A stretch of DNA of 64,000 nucleotides from Aromatoleum toluclasticum ATCC 700605 (lineage in GTDB: Bacteria; Pseudomonadota; Gammaproteobacteria; Burkholderiales; Rhodocyclaceae), in contig NZ_KB899496.1 in NCBI RefSeq assembly GCF_000378245.1, forward strand, positions 248,001-312,000, in the 5' to 3' direction. The position numbers and the translations under genes were made by a program. The notes beneath the pieces were generated by a model. It did not search any database. It saw only the letters and a list, made by a program, of their open reading frames with translations, and was not told the origin of the DNA. Positions 6,579 through 16,508 of this stretch are shown here, one piece after another. Position 1 is the stretch's first letter. Every line of letters begins with the position of its first letter.

Positions 6579-8372
6579 GTGACTGTCGCTAAGCGTACTT
6601 TTGACGCAGTTATCGTTGGCGCCGGCGGTGCCGGTCTGCGTGCGGCCCTGCAACTTTCCGAAGCCGGTCTGAAGACCGCCGTGCTGACCAAGGTGTTTCC
6701 GACCCGTTCGCATACCGTCGCCGCCCAGGGTGGCGTCGCCGCGTCGCTGGGCAATTCGACGGAAGACAACTGGCATTGGCACATGTATGACACCGTCAAG
6801 GGGTCGGACTGGCTGGGTGACCAGGATGCGATCGAATTCATGTGCCGCAAGGCCAACGAAGTGGTCGTCGAACTCGAACACTACGGCATGCCTTTCGACC
6901 GCACCGATAACGGCAAGATCTACCAGCGCCCGTTCGGCGGCCACTCGCAGAACTATGGTCAGTCGCCCGTTTCGCGCTCCTGTGCCGCGGCGGACCGTAC
7001 CGGCCATGCGATGCTGCACGCGCTGTACCAGCGCAACGTGCGCGCCAATACGCAGTTCTTCGTCGAGTGGATGGCGCTCGATCTCATCCGCAACGCGGAC
7101 GGTGACGTCCTTGGCGTGACCGCGCTGGAAATGGAAACGGGCGAAGTCTCGATCTTCCACGCCAAAGCGACGATCTTCGCGACTGGCGGTGCCGGCCGCA
7201 TCTTCCACAGCTCGACGAACGCGTTCATCAACACCGGCGACGGTCTCGGGATGGCAGCGCGCGCCGGCGTTCCGCTCGAAGACATGGAGTTCTGGCAATT
7301 CCACCCGACGGGCGTGTTTGGTGCCGGAGTGCTGATTACGGAAGGCGTGCGCGGCGAAGGCGGCATTCTGCGTAACGCGTCCGGCGAGCGCTTCATGGAG
7401 CGTTATGCGCCGAACCTCAAGGACCTCGCATCGCGCGACGTCGTTTCGCGTTCTATGGTCACCGAGATCAATGAAGGTCGCGGCTGCGGTCCCGACAAGG
7501 ATCACGTGCTGCTGGACATCACGCACTTGTCGCCGGAAACGATCATGAAGCGGCTGCCGGGCATCCGCGAGATCTCGATCCAGTTTGCCGGCGTCGACCC
7601 GATCAAGGCTCCCATCCCGGTTGTGCCCACTGCGCATTACCAGATGGGCGGTATCCCGACGAACTACAAGGGCCAGGTCGTTGCACCGAAGGGCGGCAAT
7701 CCGAACGCGCCGGTCATCGGTTTCTATGCGGCCGGTGAATGTGCCTGCGCATCGGTGCACGGAGCAAACCGGCTCGGCACCAACTCGCTGCTCGACCTGC
7801 TGGTGTTCGGCAAGTCGGCGGGTGAGTCGGTCGTCGCGGATTTGACTAGCGGGAATCTCAGCCTCAAGCCGCTGCCGGACGATGCCGCAGACATGTCCCT
7901 CGCGCGTCTCGCGCGCCTCGAAGGTCAGACCAACGGCGAGAGCGTGTTCGACGTCGGCCTCGAGATGCGTCGCACGATGCAAAAACACGCGGGCGTGTTC
8001 CGTTTCGACAACCTGCTGAAGGAAGGTGTCACGCAGATCCTGGCGGTGGCCGAACGGGCCAAACGCACGGGGATCAAGGACAAGTCGAAGGTCTGGAATA
8101 CGGCGCGCACCGAAGCCCTCGAGCTCGACAATCTGATCGAAGTCGCGAAGGCGACGATGGTGTCGGCCGAAGCCCGGAAGGAATCCCGCGGCGCGCACGT
8201 GCGCGATGACGCACCCGATACGTCGGAATTCCCGAATGGCCGTAACGACAATGAATGGCTCAAGCACACGCTGTGGTACAGCGAAGGGAACCGGCTCGAA
8301 TACAAGCCGGTGACGATGAAGCCGTTGTCACACGATGTCGAGCCGATCGCGCTCGCGAAGCGTACCTACTGA
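6579..8372 (+). CDS. sdhA: Succinate dehydrogenase flavoprotein subunit
   Basis: Catalytic subunit that oxidises succinate to fumarate with covalently bound FAD. It is 597 aa from a GTG start at 6579, preferred because GGAGG (6566-6570) lies eight bases upstream; GTG at 6573 is too close. Visible are the FAD-binding [16 protein letters not shown], the covalent-flavin His in [17 protein letters not shown], the substrate region [19 protein letters not shown], the catalytic Arg in [11 protein letters not shown], the second FAD motif [20 protein letters not shown], and the C-terminal [10 protein letters not shown]. Its flavinylation would need the SdhE protein encoded downstream. Confidence 0.97.
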   Translation: MTVAKRTFDAVIVGAGGAGLRAALQLSEAGLKTAVLTKVFPTRSHTVAAQGGVAASLGNSTEDNWHWHMYDTVKGSDWLGDQDAIEFMCRKANEVVVELEHYGMPFDRTDNGKIYQRPFGGHSQNYGQSPVSRSCAAADRTGHAMLHALYQRNVRANTQFFVEWMALDLIRNADGDVLGVTALEMETGEVSIFHAKATIFATGGAGRIFHSSTNAFINTGDGLGMAARAGVPLEDMEFWQFHPTGVFGAGVLITEGVRGEGGILRNASGERFMERYAPNLKDLASRDVVSRSMVTEINEGRGCGPDKDHVLLDITHLSPETIMKRLPGIREISIQFAGVDPIKAPIPVVPTAHYQMGGIPTNYKGQVVAPKGGNPNAPVIGFYAAGECACASVHGANRLGTNSLLDLLVFGKSAGESVVADLTSGNLSLKPLPDDAADMSLARLARLEGQTNGESVFDVGLEMRRTMQKHAGVFRFDNLLKEGVTQILAVAERAKRTGIKDKSKVWNTARTEALELDNLIEVAKATMVSAEARKESRGAHVRDDAPDTSEFPNGRNDNEWLKHTLWYSEGNRLEYKPVTMKPLSHDVEPIALAKRTY

Positions 8373-8391
8373 GCGCGGGAGAAATACTGAA

Positions 8392-9102
8392 ATGAGCAAG
8401 CGCACCATTCAATTGAAGATGTACCGCTACGATCCGGACAAGGACGACAAGCCGTACATGCAGGACTACACCCTCGAACTTGAACCGTCGGACAAGAAAC
8501 TGCTCGACGTGCTGGTTCGACTGAAGTCGCAGGACGATTCGCTGTCGTTCCGCCGTTCTTGCCGCGAAGGCGTCTGCGGTTCGGACGCAATGAACGTCAA
8601 TGGCAAGAACCGGCTTGCGTGCCTCACCGACATCGACGGTCTGCCGCAGCCGATCGTGCTGCGTCCGTTGCCGGGGCTGCCCGTGATCCGCGACCTGATC
8701 GTCGACATGACGCAGTTCTTCAAGCAGTACCACTCGATCAAGCCGTACCTGATCAACGAGACGCCGGCACCCGAACGCGAGCGCCTGCAATCACCGGAAG
8801 ACCGTGAGGAGCTCAACGGCCTGTACGAGTGCATCCTGTGCGCCTGCTGCTCGACGTCCTGCCCGTCGTTCTGGTGGAACCCGGACAAGTTCGTCGGGCC
8901 GGCGGGCCTGCTTGCGGCATACCGCTTCCTCGCCGACACGCGCGACGAGGCAACGAGCGAGCGTCTCGACAACCTCGAGGATCCGTACCGCCTGTTCCGC
9001 TGCCACAGCATCATGAACTGTGTCGACGTGTGCCCGAAGAGTCTGAATCCGACGCGCGCGATTGGCAAGATCAAGGACATGATGGTCAGCCGGGCTGTAT
9101 GA
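8392..9102 (+). CDS. sdhB: Succinate dehydrogenase iron-sulfur subunit
   Basis: Electron-transfer subunit linking SdhA flavin to the quinone site through three Fe-S centres. The 236-aa protein has the N-terminal plant-ferredoxin-type 2Fe-2S motif CREGVCGSDAMNVNGKNRLAC split over residues about 61-81, the 4Fe-4S motif CILCACCSTSCP, and the later CHSIMNCVDVCPKSLNP that completes the 4Fe-4S and 3Fe-4S sets. MSKRTIQLK at 8392 follows GGGAGAAA and is the family start. The stop overlaps the sdhE start as ATGA. Confidence 0.97.
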   Translation: MSKRTIQLKMYRYDPDKDDKPYMQDYTLELEPSDKKLLDVLVRLKSQDDSLSFRRSCREGVCGSDAMNVNGKNRLACLTDIDGLPQPIVLRPLPGLPVIRDLIVDMTQFFKQYHSIKPYLINETPAPERERLQSPEDREELNGLYECILCACCSTSCPSFWWNPDKFVGPAGLLAAYRFLADTRDEATSERLDNLEDPYRLFRCHSIMNCVDVCPKSLNPTRAIGKIKDMMVSRAV

Positions 9103-9335
9103 GCATCAACCGGGGGCGCGTGCGCTGGCAATGTCGTCGGGCTCTTCTGGAGCTCGACCTCGTCTTCGCACGCTTTCTGGAAAGGGACTTCGACCGTCTT
9201 ACCGACGGTCAGGTGGCGGACCTCGAGGACCTGCTCCGTTGCGAGGACCATGACCTGTGGGCCATGGTCAACGGGAGCGCGGCCTGCGAGGTCGACCGCT
9301 GGAAGGAGATGATCGGACTGCTGAGTCAGCGCTGA
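9099..9335 (+). CDS. sdhE: FAD assembly factor SdhE
   Basis: Small cytoplasmic protein (78 aa) that promotes covalent attachment of FAD to SdhA. Family features are the basic N-terminus, the CRRALLELD segment equivalent to the RGxxELD signature, FLERDFDRLTDGQVADLEDLL and the acidic CEDHDLWAMV. The signature Gly is replaced by Ala here. The ATG lies inside the sdhB stop (ATGA), so it is translated with the dehydrogenase. A 20-bp self-complementary sequence spans its stop codon (9321-9340). Confidence 0.88.
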   Translation: MSINRGRVRWQCRRALLELDLVFARFLERDFDRLTDGQVADLEDLLRCEDHDLWAMVNGSAACEVDRWKEMIGLLSQR

Positions 9336-9340
9336 CTCGG
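9321..9340. repeat. Self-complementary dyad over the sdhE stop codon
   Basis: CTGAGTCAGCGCTGACTCGG is a ten-plus-ten inverted repeat with one G-T pair and no loop. No T tract follows, so it is not a standard terminator; it could mark a 3' processing or stabilising hairpin or be chance. Confidence 0.35.
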
Positions 9341-9397
9341 CAGGACGCTCGTTACAGGGAGCTAGTAGTTAATACGGGCACGCAAAAGGGATGACCT

Positions 9398-10693
9398 ATG
9401 AGCACTGAACGCACCGCAACGCTTACCGTCGATGGCAAGACCGTCGAATTCCCGGTGATGACCGGTACCCACGGGAACGATGTCATTGACATCCGCACCC
9501 TGGGTGCCAAGACCGGTCTCTTCACCTACGACTCCGGGTTCCTTTCGACCGCGAGCTGCAAGTCCACGATTACCTTCATCGACGGTGACAAGGGCGAGCT
9601 GCTGTATCGGGGTTATCCCATCGAGCAACTGGCCGAGAAGTGCAACTTCCTCGAAGTTGCCTACCTCCTGAAGAACGGTGAGCTGCCGAACACCGCGCAG
9701 AAGGGTGAGTTCGAGACGACGATCAAGAACCACACGATGCTGCACGACCAGATGACGAAGTTCTACTCGGGCTTCCGTCGTGACGCGCATCCGATGGCGG
9801 TCATGGTTGGCGTCGTTGGCGCGTTGTCGGCGTTCTACCACGAGGCGCTGGACTTCTCGGATGCGGCGCACCGCAACATCTCGATCAACCGCCTGATCGC
9901 CAAGCTGCCGACGATCGTTGCGATGGCCTACAAGTACAACATGGGCCAGCCCTTCATGTACCCGCGCAACGACCTCGACTACACGGCGAACTTCATGCAC
10001 ATGATGTTCGGTACGCCGTGCGAGAAGTACGAGCCGAACCCGGTGCTGGTGCGCGCGCTCGACGTCATCTTCACGCTGCACGCCGATCACGAGCAGAACG
10101 CGTCGACCTCGACTGTCCGCCTCGCCGGCTCGTCGGGAGCGAACCCGTTCGCCTGCATCTCGGCGGGCATCGCCTGCCTGTGGGGCCCGGCGCACGGCGG
10201 CGCGAACGAAGCCTGCCTCAACATGCTGGAGCAGATCGGTGACGTGTCGCGCGTCGGCGAGTACATCAAGCGCGCGAAGGACAAGAACGACAGCTTCAAG
10301 CTGATGGGCTTCGGTCACCGTGTGTACAAGAACTTCGACCCGCGCGCCAAGCTGATGGGCAAGGTCTGCGCCGACGTCCTCGGCGAACTGGGCCTCGAGA
10401 ACGACCGCCTGTTCAAGCTGGCGAAGGAGCTCGAGAAGATCGCGCTCGAAGACGAGTACTTCGTCGAGAAGAAGCTGTACCCGAACGTGGACTTCTACTC
10501 GGGCATCGTCCAGAAGGCGCTGGGTATCCCGACGTCGATGTTCACGTGCATCTTCGCTCTGGCTCGCACGGTCGGCTGGATCACCCAGTGGGAAGAAATG
10601 ATCACCGATCCCGAATACAAGATCGGTCGCCCGCGCCAGCTGTACATCGGCTCGGCGCGCCGCAACGTTCCGGAACTGGCCCAGCGTCCGTAA
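9398..10693 (+). CDS. gltA: Citrate synthase
   Basis: Condenses acetyl-CoA and oxaloacetate to citrate at the entry of the TCA cycle. The 431-aa protein is the hexameric Gram-negative type I form with an N-terminal beta domain ([20 protein letters not shown]). Catalytic residues are visible: His in [10 protein letters not shown], His in [14 protein letters not shown] and Asp in [17 protein letters not shown] precedes the ATG at 9398. It follows sdhE by 62 bases without a terminator and is closed by a terminator at 10736-10769, so it may be co-transcribed with sdh. Confidence 0.98.
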   Translation: MSTERTATLTVDGKTVEFPVMTGTHGNDVIDIRTLGAKTGLFTYDSGFLSTASCKSTITFIDGDKGELLYRGYPIEQLAEKCNFLEVAYLLKNGELPNTAQKGEFETTIKNHTMLHDQMTKFYSGFRRDAHPMAVMVGVVGALSAFYHEALDFSDAAHRNISINRLIAKLPTIVAMAYKYNMGQPFMYPRNDLDYTANFMHMMFGTPCEKYEPNPVLVRALDVIFTLHADHEQNASTSTVRLAGSSGANPFACISAGIACLWGPAHGGANEACLNMLEQIGDVSRVGEYIKRAKDKNDSFKLMGFGHRVYKNFDPRAKLMGKVCADVLGELGLENDRLFKLAKELEKIALEDEYFVEKKLYPNVDFYSGIVQKALGIPTSMFTCIFALARTVGWITQWEEMITDPEYKIGRPRQLYIGSARRNVPELAQRP

Positions 10694-10735
10694 CTGATGA
10701 TCAAGGGCGGGAGAGAATCCCGGCAATGATCTCCG

Positions 10736-10769
10736 CGGGATGGTCGTTCGACGCGGCCATCCCGTTTTT
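10736..10769 (+). terminator. Intrinsic terminator after gltA
   Basis: Eight-bp stem CGGGATGG / CCATCCCG (10736-10743, 10757-10764) with a 13-base loop, followed by TTTTTGTT. Confidence 0.8.
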
Positions 10770-10838
10770 GTTCGGAGACGCCGGGCATGCAGCGTCGAGT
10801 AGCCCAAGCAACGCAATAAGACTACAGGTGGCATAACA

Positions 10839-13685
10839 ATGACCATTCAGCAACGATCCACTTCTCACTTGTTCGGCAGCAATGCGCCGTTCATCGAGGA
10901 GCTTTACGAGAATTACCTTTCCGATCCGGCGTCGGTGCCGGAATCGTGGCGTGCCTATTTCGACAACCTTCAGTCGCAGAGTGGCGCAGCGTTGCGCGAC
11001 GTGGCGCATGGCCCGGTGATCGCGGCCTTCGCCGAGATGGCCAAGCGCGGCCCGATCCGCACCGTTGCCCCGGAAGGTGGCGACAAGCGTCAAGTGAGCA
11101 CGCTCCAACTCATCAACGCTTACCGTTTCCTCGGCAACCGCTGGGCAAATCTCGACCCGCTGCGTCGTACCGAGCGGCCTCACATCGCCGAACTGGAGCC
11201 CTCTTACTACGGCTTCACCGAGGCGGACCTGTCGCGCAGCTTCAATACGGGTTCGTTCCACGGTTTCTCGACCGACCATGCGACCCTGCGCGAGATCCTC
11301 GAAGCGGTGCGCCAGACCTACTGCGGGTCGGTCGGTTCGGAATACATGTACATCTCCGACATTTCGCAGAAGCGCTGGATCCAGGCACGCCTCGAGAGCG
11401 TGCGCGCGACCCCGCGTTACGATGCTGCGAAGAAGAAGCGCATCCTCGAGCGCACGACCGCTGCGGAAACCCTCGAACGCTATCTGCACACGAGATATGT
11501 CGGCCAGAAGCGCTTCTCGCTTGAAGGCGGCGAGTCGGCGATCGTCGCGATGGACGAGCTGATCAGTGTCGCTGGTGGCCTGGGCGCCCAGGAAGTGGTC
11601 ATCGGCATGGCGCATCGCGGTCGCCTGAACGTGCTGGTGAATACGCTCGGCAAGTCGCCGTCGATGCTGTTCTCGGAATTCGAGGGCAAGGCTGCTGCGG
11701 ACCTGACTGCGGGTGACGTGAAATACCACATGGGCTTCTCCAGCGACGTCATGACGTCGGGAGGCCCGATGCACCTCACGCTGGCGTTCAATCCGTCGCA
11801 CCTCGAGATCATCAACCCGGTCGTCGAAGGTTCCGTGTACGCCCGCCAGGTGCGTCGCAGCGACGATGCCAAGGGGCAGGTCATTCCTGTCCTGATCCAC
11901 GGCGACGCGGCCGTCGCGGGCCAGGGCGTGAACCAGGAGATGCTGAATTTCTCGCAGACCCGCGGCTACGGCACGGGCGGCACCGTTCACATCGTCGTGA
12001 ACAACCAGATCGGCTTCACGACCTCCGATCCGCGCGACTACCGCAGCTCGCTGTATTGCACCGACATCTTCAAGATGGTTGAAGCGCCGATCTTCCACGT
12101 GAACGGCGACGATCCCGAAGCCGTTGCGTTCGTCACACAGCTGGCCGTCGAGTTCCGCCAGGAATTCAAGAAGGACGTGGTGGTCGACATCATTTGCTTC
12201 CGCAAGCTCGGCCACAACGAGCAGGACGAGCCGATGGTGACGCAGCCGCTGATGTACCGCACCATCCAGAAGCACGCGGGTACTCGCAAGCTGTATGCCG
12301 ACCGTCTCGTCGTTGAGGGTACGTGCCAGGCGGATGAACCCGATCGCATGATCGCAGAGTACCGCGAGCATCTCGATCGTGGCGAGCTCCTGTCGAATCC
12401 GGTTCTGCCTGGCCACAATCGTCAGTTCTCGGTGGATTGGACGCCGTTCCTGAAGAAGGCGTATACCGACGTCGCGGAAACCGCGATCCCCGTCCCGGAG
12501 GTCAAGCGGCTGGGCGAGCGCCTGTCCACGATCCCGGCGAGCTTCACTTTGCATTCGCGCGTGAAGAAGATCATCGATGACCGTGCGGCAATGGCACGTG
12601 GTGAGCAGGCACTCGACTGGGGCATGGGCGAGAACCTCGCCTACGCAAGTCTGCTGGCCCAAGGGTACCGTGTGCGTCTCTCCGGTGAGGACGTCGGCCG
12701 CGGAACCTTCTTCCATCGTCATGCGGTGCTGCACGACCAGAAGCGCGAGCGTTGGGACGAAGGCATCTACAAGCCGCTGGATCACATCCAGGACGGCCAG
12801 GCCGGATTCCAGTGCCATGACTCGGTGCTCTCGGAAGAGGCAGTGCTGGCCTTCGAGTATGGCTATTCGACGACCGAGCCGAACGAACTTGTCGTATGGG
12901 AAGCCCAGTTCGGCGACTTCGTGAACGGCGCTCAGGTAGTGATCGACCAGTTCATCAGTTCGGGCGAAGCGAAGTGGGGCCGGCTGAGCGGGCTCGTGAT
13001 GATGCTGCCGCACGGTTACGAAGGGCAGGGTCCCGAGCATTCGTCGTGCCGTCCCGAACGCTTCATGAGCCTGGCGGCTGAAAACAACTGGCAGATCTGC
13101 GTCCCGACGACGCCTGCCCAGGTGTTCCATCTGCTGCGTCGCCAGATGCTGCGCAAGCTGCGCAAGCCGCTGATCATCGTCACGCCGAAGTCGCTGCTGC
13201 GTCACAAGGAAGCGATCTCGACGATCGACGAACTGGCCAGCGGCAGCTTCCAGACGGTCATCCCGGAAGTCGAGAAGCTCGATCCGAAGAAGGTCAAGCG
13301 CGTGGTTCTGTGCCAGGGCAAGGTCTACTACGAGCTGCTAGCTCACCGTCGCGAGAACAAGATCACCGACACGGCGCTTGTCCGCATCGAGCAGATCTAC
13401 CCGTTCCCCACCGACGCCTTCGCCGCCGCGATTAATCAGTTCCCGAACGCCAAGGAAGTGGTCTGGTGCCAGGAAGAGCCGCGCAACCAGGGCGCCTGGT
13501 ACTGGCTCGCGTCGCGCCAGCACCTCGTCAACGTGCTGGGCAAGCGCCGCCTGCTGCTCGTCAGCCGCCCCGCCTCGGCTTCGCCTGCGGTCGGCTACTA
13601 CGCCAAGCACAACGCGCAGCAGAAGGCTGTCCTGGAAAACGCCTTCGGTCCGATCCAGGACACGACGCAACAATCACCCAACTAA
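10839..13685 (+). CDS. sucA: 2-oxoglutarate dehydrogenase E1 component
   Basis: Thiamine-diphosphate-dependent decarboxylase of the 2-oxoglutarate dehydrogenase complex, 948 aa, producing a succinyl group for transfer to E2 lipoate. The N-terminus carries the E2-docking segment FIEELYENYLSDPASVPESW. TPP binding is marked by GDAAVAGQGVNQE and VVNNQIGFTTS, and the active-site region by MHLTLAFNPSHLE and HGYEGQGPEHSSCRPERF. AGGTGG about eight bases upstream supports the start. First gene of sucA-sucB-lpdA after a terminator, so it likely has its own promoter in 10770-10838. Also called odhA in this group. Confidence 0.98.
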   Translation: MTIQQRSTSHLFGSNAPFIEELYENYLSDPASVPESWRAYFDNLQSQSGAALRDVAHGPVIAAFAEMAKRGPIRTVAPEGGDKRQVSTLQLINAYRFLGNRWANLDPLRRTERPHIAELEPSYYGFTEADLSRSFNTGSFHGFSTDHATLREILEAVRQTYCGSVGSEYMYISDISQKRWIQARLESVRATPRYDAAKKKRILERTTAAETLERYLHTRYVGQKRFSLEGGESAIVAMDELISVAGGLGAQEVVIGMAHRGRLNVLVNTLGKSPSMLFSEFEGKAAADLTAGDVKYHMGFSSDVMTSGGPMHLTLAFNPSHLEIINPVVEGSVYARQVRRSDDAKGQVIPVLIHGDAAVAGQGVNQEMLNFSQTRGYGTGGTVHIVVNNQIGFTTSDPRDYRSSLYCTDIFKMVEAPIFHVNGDDPEAVAFVTQLAVEFRQEFKKDVVVDIICFRKLGHNEQDEPMVTQPLMYRTIQKHAGTRKLYADRLVVEGTCQADEPDRMIAEYREHLDRGELLSNPVLPGHNRQFSVDWTPFLKKAYTDVAETAIPVPEVKRLGERLSTIPASFTLHSRVKKIIDDRAAMARGEQALDWGMGENLAYASLLAQGYRVRLSGEDVGRGTFFHRHAVLHDQKRERWDEGIYKPLDHIQDGQAGFQCHDSVLSEEAVLAFEYGYSTTEPNELVVWEAQFGDFVNGAQVVIDQFISSGEAKWGRLSGLVMMLPHGYEGQGPEHSSCRPERFMSLAAENNWQICVPTTPAQVFHLLRRQMLRKLRKPLIIVTPKSLLRHKEAISTIDELASGSFQTVIPEVEKLDPKKVKRVVLCQGKVYYELLAHRRENKITDTALVRIEQIYPFPTDAFAAAINQFPNAKEVVWCQEEPRNQGAWYWLASRQHLVNVLGKRRLLLVSRPASASPAVGYYAKHNAQQKAVLENAFGPIQDTTQQSPN

Positions 13686-13718
13686 TAAGCACAAGCTCGG
13701 ACTTCGGGAGAAGATCAA

Positions 13719-14912
13719 ATGCTGATTGAAGTGAAAGTTCCGCAACTGTCGGAATCGGTTTCGGAAGCCACCCTGGTTTCGTGGCACAAGAAGGAAGGCG
13801 ACGCGGTGTCGCGTGATGAGAACCTGATCGACATCGAGACGGACAAGGTGGTGCTCGAGACTCCGGCTCCGGCCGACGGCGTGCTCGTCAAGATCGTGAA
13901 GGCCAGCGGCGAGAACGTGACGTCGGGCGAACTGATCGCCCAGATCGACACCGAAGCCAAGGCCGCTGCCGGTGCTGCGGCTCCTGCCGCTGCCCCGGCC
14001 GCTGCGGCGGCACCCGCTGCAGCACCGTCGGCCGCTGCGGCCGGCGCTGCCAGCCCGGCCGCGCGCAAGATTCTCGAAGAGAAGGGCATTGCGACCACCG
14101 ACGTCGCCGGCTCTGGCCGTGGCGGGCGTGTGACGAAGGAAGATGCGGTTGCAGCCCAGCCGCGCGCTGCCGCTCCCGCGGCTGCACCGGCTTCGCTCGC
14201 CCTGACCGGTGAGCGTCCGGAAGAGCGTGTGCCGATGACCCGCCTGCGCGCCCGCATCGCCGAGCGCCTGATCCAGTCGAAGAACGAAAACGCGATCCTG
14301 ACGACGTTCAACGAAGTGAACATGGCGCCGGTCATGGCGCTGCGCAAGCAGTATGGCGACAAGTTCGAGAAGGCACACGGCGTGCGCCTCGGTTTCATGG
14401 GCTTCTTCGTCAAGGCCGCGGTCGCGGCGCTGAAGAAGTTCCCGATCCTGAACGCGTCGGTTGACGGTACGGACATCATCTACCACGGCTACATCGACAT
14501 CGGCATCGCCGTCGGTTCGCCGCGCGGCCTCGTCGTGCCGATCCTGCGCGATGCGGACCAGATGTCCATCGCCGACATCGAGAAGAAGATCGCCGAGTAC
14601 GGCCAGAAGGCGAAGGACGGCAAGCTGTCGCTCGAGGAACTCTCCGGCGGCACCTTCTCGATCTCCAACGGGGGCGTGTTCGGATCGATGCTGTCGACGC
14701 CGATCATCAACCCGCCGCAGTCGGCCATCCTGGGCATCCACGCGACCAAGGACCGTCCGGTGGTCGAGAACGGCCAGATCGTGATCCGCCCGATCAACTA
14801 CCTGGCCATGTCGTATGATCACCGCATCATCGACGGCCGCGAAGCAGTGCTCGGCCTCGTGACGATGAAGGAAGCGCTGGAAGATCCGGCCCGCCTGATC
14901 CTCGACGTGTAA
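13719..14912 (+). CDS. sucB: Dihydrolipoamide succinyltransferase (E2)
   Basis: Core of the 2-oxoglutarate dehydrogenase complex, transferring succinyl from lipoyl-lysine to CoA. Domain order in 397 aa: a lipoyl domain (1-77) with the modified Lys in IETDKVVLE, an Ala/Pro-rich linker (about 80-115), an E3/E1-binding domain ([20 protein letters not shown]), a second short Ala-rich linker, then the catalytic domain ending with the His/Asp motif [14 protein letters not shown]. Lies 33 bases after sucA and is followed by a strong terminator before lpdA. Confidence 0.98.
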   Translation: MLIEVKVPQLSESVSEATLVSWHKKEGDAVSRDENLIDIETDKVVLETPAPADGVLVKIVKASGENVTSGELIAQIDTEAKAAAGAAAPAAAPAAAAAPAAAPSAAAAGAASPAARKILEEKGIATTDVAGSGRGGRVTKEDAVAAQPRAAAPAAAPASLALTGERPEERVPMTRLRARIAERLIQSKNENAILTTFNEVNMAPVMALRKQYGDKFEKAHGVRLGFMGFFVKAAVAALKKFPILNASVDGTDIIYHGYIDIGIAVGSPRGLVVPILRDADQMSIADIEKKIAEYGQKAKDGKLSLEELSGGTFSISNGGVFGSMLSTPIINPPQSAILGIHATKDRPVVENGQIVIRPINYLAMSYDHRIIDGREAVLGLVTMKEALEDPARLILDV

Positions 14913-14923
14913 TAGACCTTGTG

Positions 14924-14977
14924 CGTGGTGCCGCGCCGGAGCAATGCGTCCGGCGCGACACCACGTTTTTCGTTTTT
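14924..14977 (+). terminator. Intrinsic terminator between sucB and lpdA
   Basis: A 17-bp stem with one mismatch (14924-14940 with 14949-14965), an eight-base loop, then TTTTTCGTTTTT. It would sharply lower read-through into lpdA, whose start is only about a dozen bases further on. Confidence 0.85.
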
Positions 14978-14989
14978 CCGGAGTGAATG

Positions 14990-16420
14990 ATGGCTGACAA
15001 GCAATTCGACGTACTCGTCATCGGCGGCGGGCCTGGCGGGTATGTGGCGGCGATTCGTGCTGCACAACTGGGTTTCAAGACGGCGTGTGCCGAGTCCAAT
15101 CCGTATGCCGACCCGAAGGGCGAGCCGCGTCTCGGCGGGACCTGCCTGAACGTGGGGTGCATCCCTTCCAAGGCGCTGTTGCATACCTCCCACCTGTTCG
15201 AGGAAGCGGAGCACGCCTTCGAAGGGCAGGGCATCAAGGTGAGTGGCGGTGTCAGCATCGACGTGCCGACCATGATCGGCCGCAAGAACAAGGTCGTGGA
15301 TCAGCTCACGTCGGGGATCAAGGGCTTGTTCAAGAAGAACAAGGTGACCTTCCTCGCGGGGCATGGCAGCTTCGAAAGCGCCGGTGCGGACGGATATGTC
15401 GTCAAGGTCGGCGGCGAAACGGTCGAAGCCAAGCACGTCATCATCGCGACGGGGTCGAAGCCGCGCCATCTGCCCGGCATTCCGGTCGATAACAAGATCG
15501 TTTGCGACAACGTCGGTGCCCTGGACTTCGATGCGGTGCCGAAGAAGCTGGGCGTCATCGGCGCCGGCGTGATCGGCCTCGAAATGGGCTCGGTGTGGCG
15601 TCGCCTGGGCGCGGAAGTGACCGTGCTCGAAGCGCTGCCCGATTTCATGGGCTTCGCCGACGTGGATGTGGCCAAGGAAGCGCTCAAGGTCTTCAAGAAG
15701 CAGGGACTCGTGATCGAGACGGGAGTGACCATCGGCGACACGAAGGTCACCAAGAAGGGCGTATCGATCGCCTACACCGACAAGGACGGCAAGGAGGCGA
15801 AGCTCGAATGCGATCGCCTGATCGTGTCCGTCGGTCGCGTCCCGAATACCGATGGCCTGAATGCCGCAGCGGTCGGCCTGAACGTGAATGAACGCGGCCA
15901 GATCGTTGTCGATGGTCACTGCAAGAGCAACCTGCCGAACGTCTATGCGGTCGGCGACGTCGTCCGCGGGCCGATGCTTGCGCACAAGGCGATGGAAGAG
16001 GCCGTCATGGTTGCTGAAGTCATCGCGGGTCAGGCCGGCCACTGCAACCTGGACATGGTACCGGGCGTGATCTACACGTCGCCCGAGATCGCCTGGGTGG
16101 GCAAGACCGAACAGCAACTCAAAGCCGAAGGCGTTGCCTACCGGGCCGGCAAGATCCCGTTCATGGCCAACGGCCGTGCGCTCGGTTCGGGCGATCCCAC
16201 CGGCTTCGTCAAGATGCTGGCCTGCGCGCAGACCGATCGCATCCTCGGTGTGCACATCATCGGTGCGAATGCCTCCGAGCTGATCTCGGAAGCGGTCGTC
16301 GCGATGGAGTTCGGTGCGGCATCGGAAGACCTGGCGCGCATCTGCCACGCCCATCCGACCCTGTCGGAAGTGGTGCACGAGGCTGCCCTCGCGGTGGACA
16401 AGCGTCCGCTGCATTTCTGA
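14990..16420 (+). CDS. lpdA: Dihydrolipoyl dehydrogenase (E3)
   Basis: Flavoprotein that reoxidises dihydrolipoamide with NAD+, 476 aa. It shows the FAD motif [19 protein letters not shown], the redox-active disulfide in [16 protein letters not shown], the NAD motif [16 protein letters not shown], the second FAD motif [18 protein letters not shown], and the C-terminal His-Glu pair [14 protein letters not shown]. The second of two adjacent ATGs is chosen for its better spacing from GGAG at 14980. A terminator precedes it and another follows, so lpdA may be expressed as a separate unit or by attenuated read-through. Confidence 0.97.
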   Translation: MADKQFDVLVIGGGPGGYVAAIRAAQLGFKTACAESNPYADPKGEPRLGGTCLNVGCIPSKALLHTSHLFEEAEHAFEGQGIKVSGGVSIDVPTMIGRKNKVVDQLTSGIKGLFKKNKVTFLAGHGSFESAGADGYVVKVGGETVEAKHVIIATGSKPRHLPGIPVDNKIVCDNVGALDFDAVPKKLGVIGAGVIGLEMGSVWRRLGAEVTVLEALPDFMGFADVDVAKEALKVFKKQGLVIETGVTIGDTKVTKKGVSIAYTDKDGKEAKLECDRLIVSVGRVPNTDGLNAAAVGLNVNERGQIVVDGHCKSNLPNVYAVGDVVRGPMLAHKAMEEAVMVAEVIAGQAGHCNLDMVPGVIYTSPEIAWVGKTEQQLKAEGVAYRAGKIPFMANGRALGSGDPTGFVKMLACAQTDRILGVHIIGANASELISEAVVAMEFGAASEDLARICHAHPTLSEVVHEAALAVDKRPLHF

Positions 16421-16445
16421 TCGGCCTTTCGGCTGGTCGCTCGCG

Positions 16446-16483
16446 GGGTGGTGCGGGATAATCCCGGACCACCCTCATTTTTT
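16446..16483 (+). terminator. Intrinsic terminator after lpdA
   Basis: Stem GGGTGGT-G-CGGGA / TCCCG-G-ACCACCC with one G-G mismatch and a TAA loop, followed by TCATTTTTT. Confidence 0.85.
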
Positions 16484-16508
16484 CGCATTACGGTTTCAGG
16501 CAGGTCCC

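Noticed and set aside
10701-13205. 834-codon open frame antisense to sucA
   Set aside because: Shadow of the sucA codon pattern; Arg/His/Leu-rich composition and no domain.
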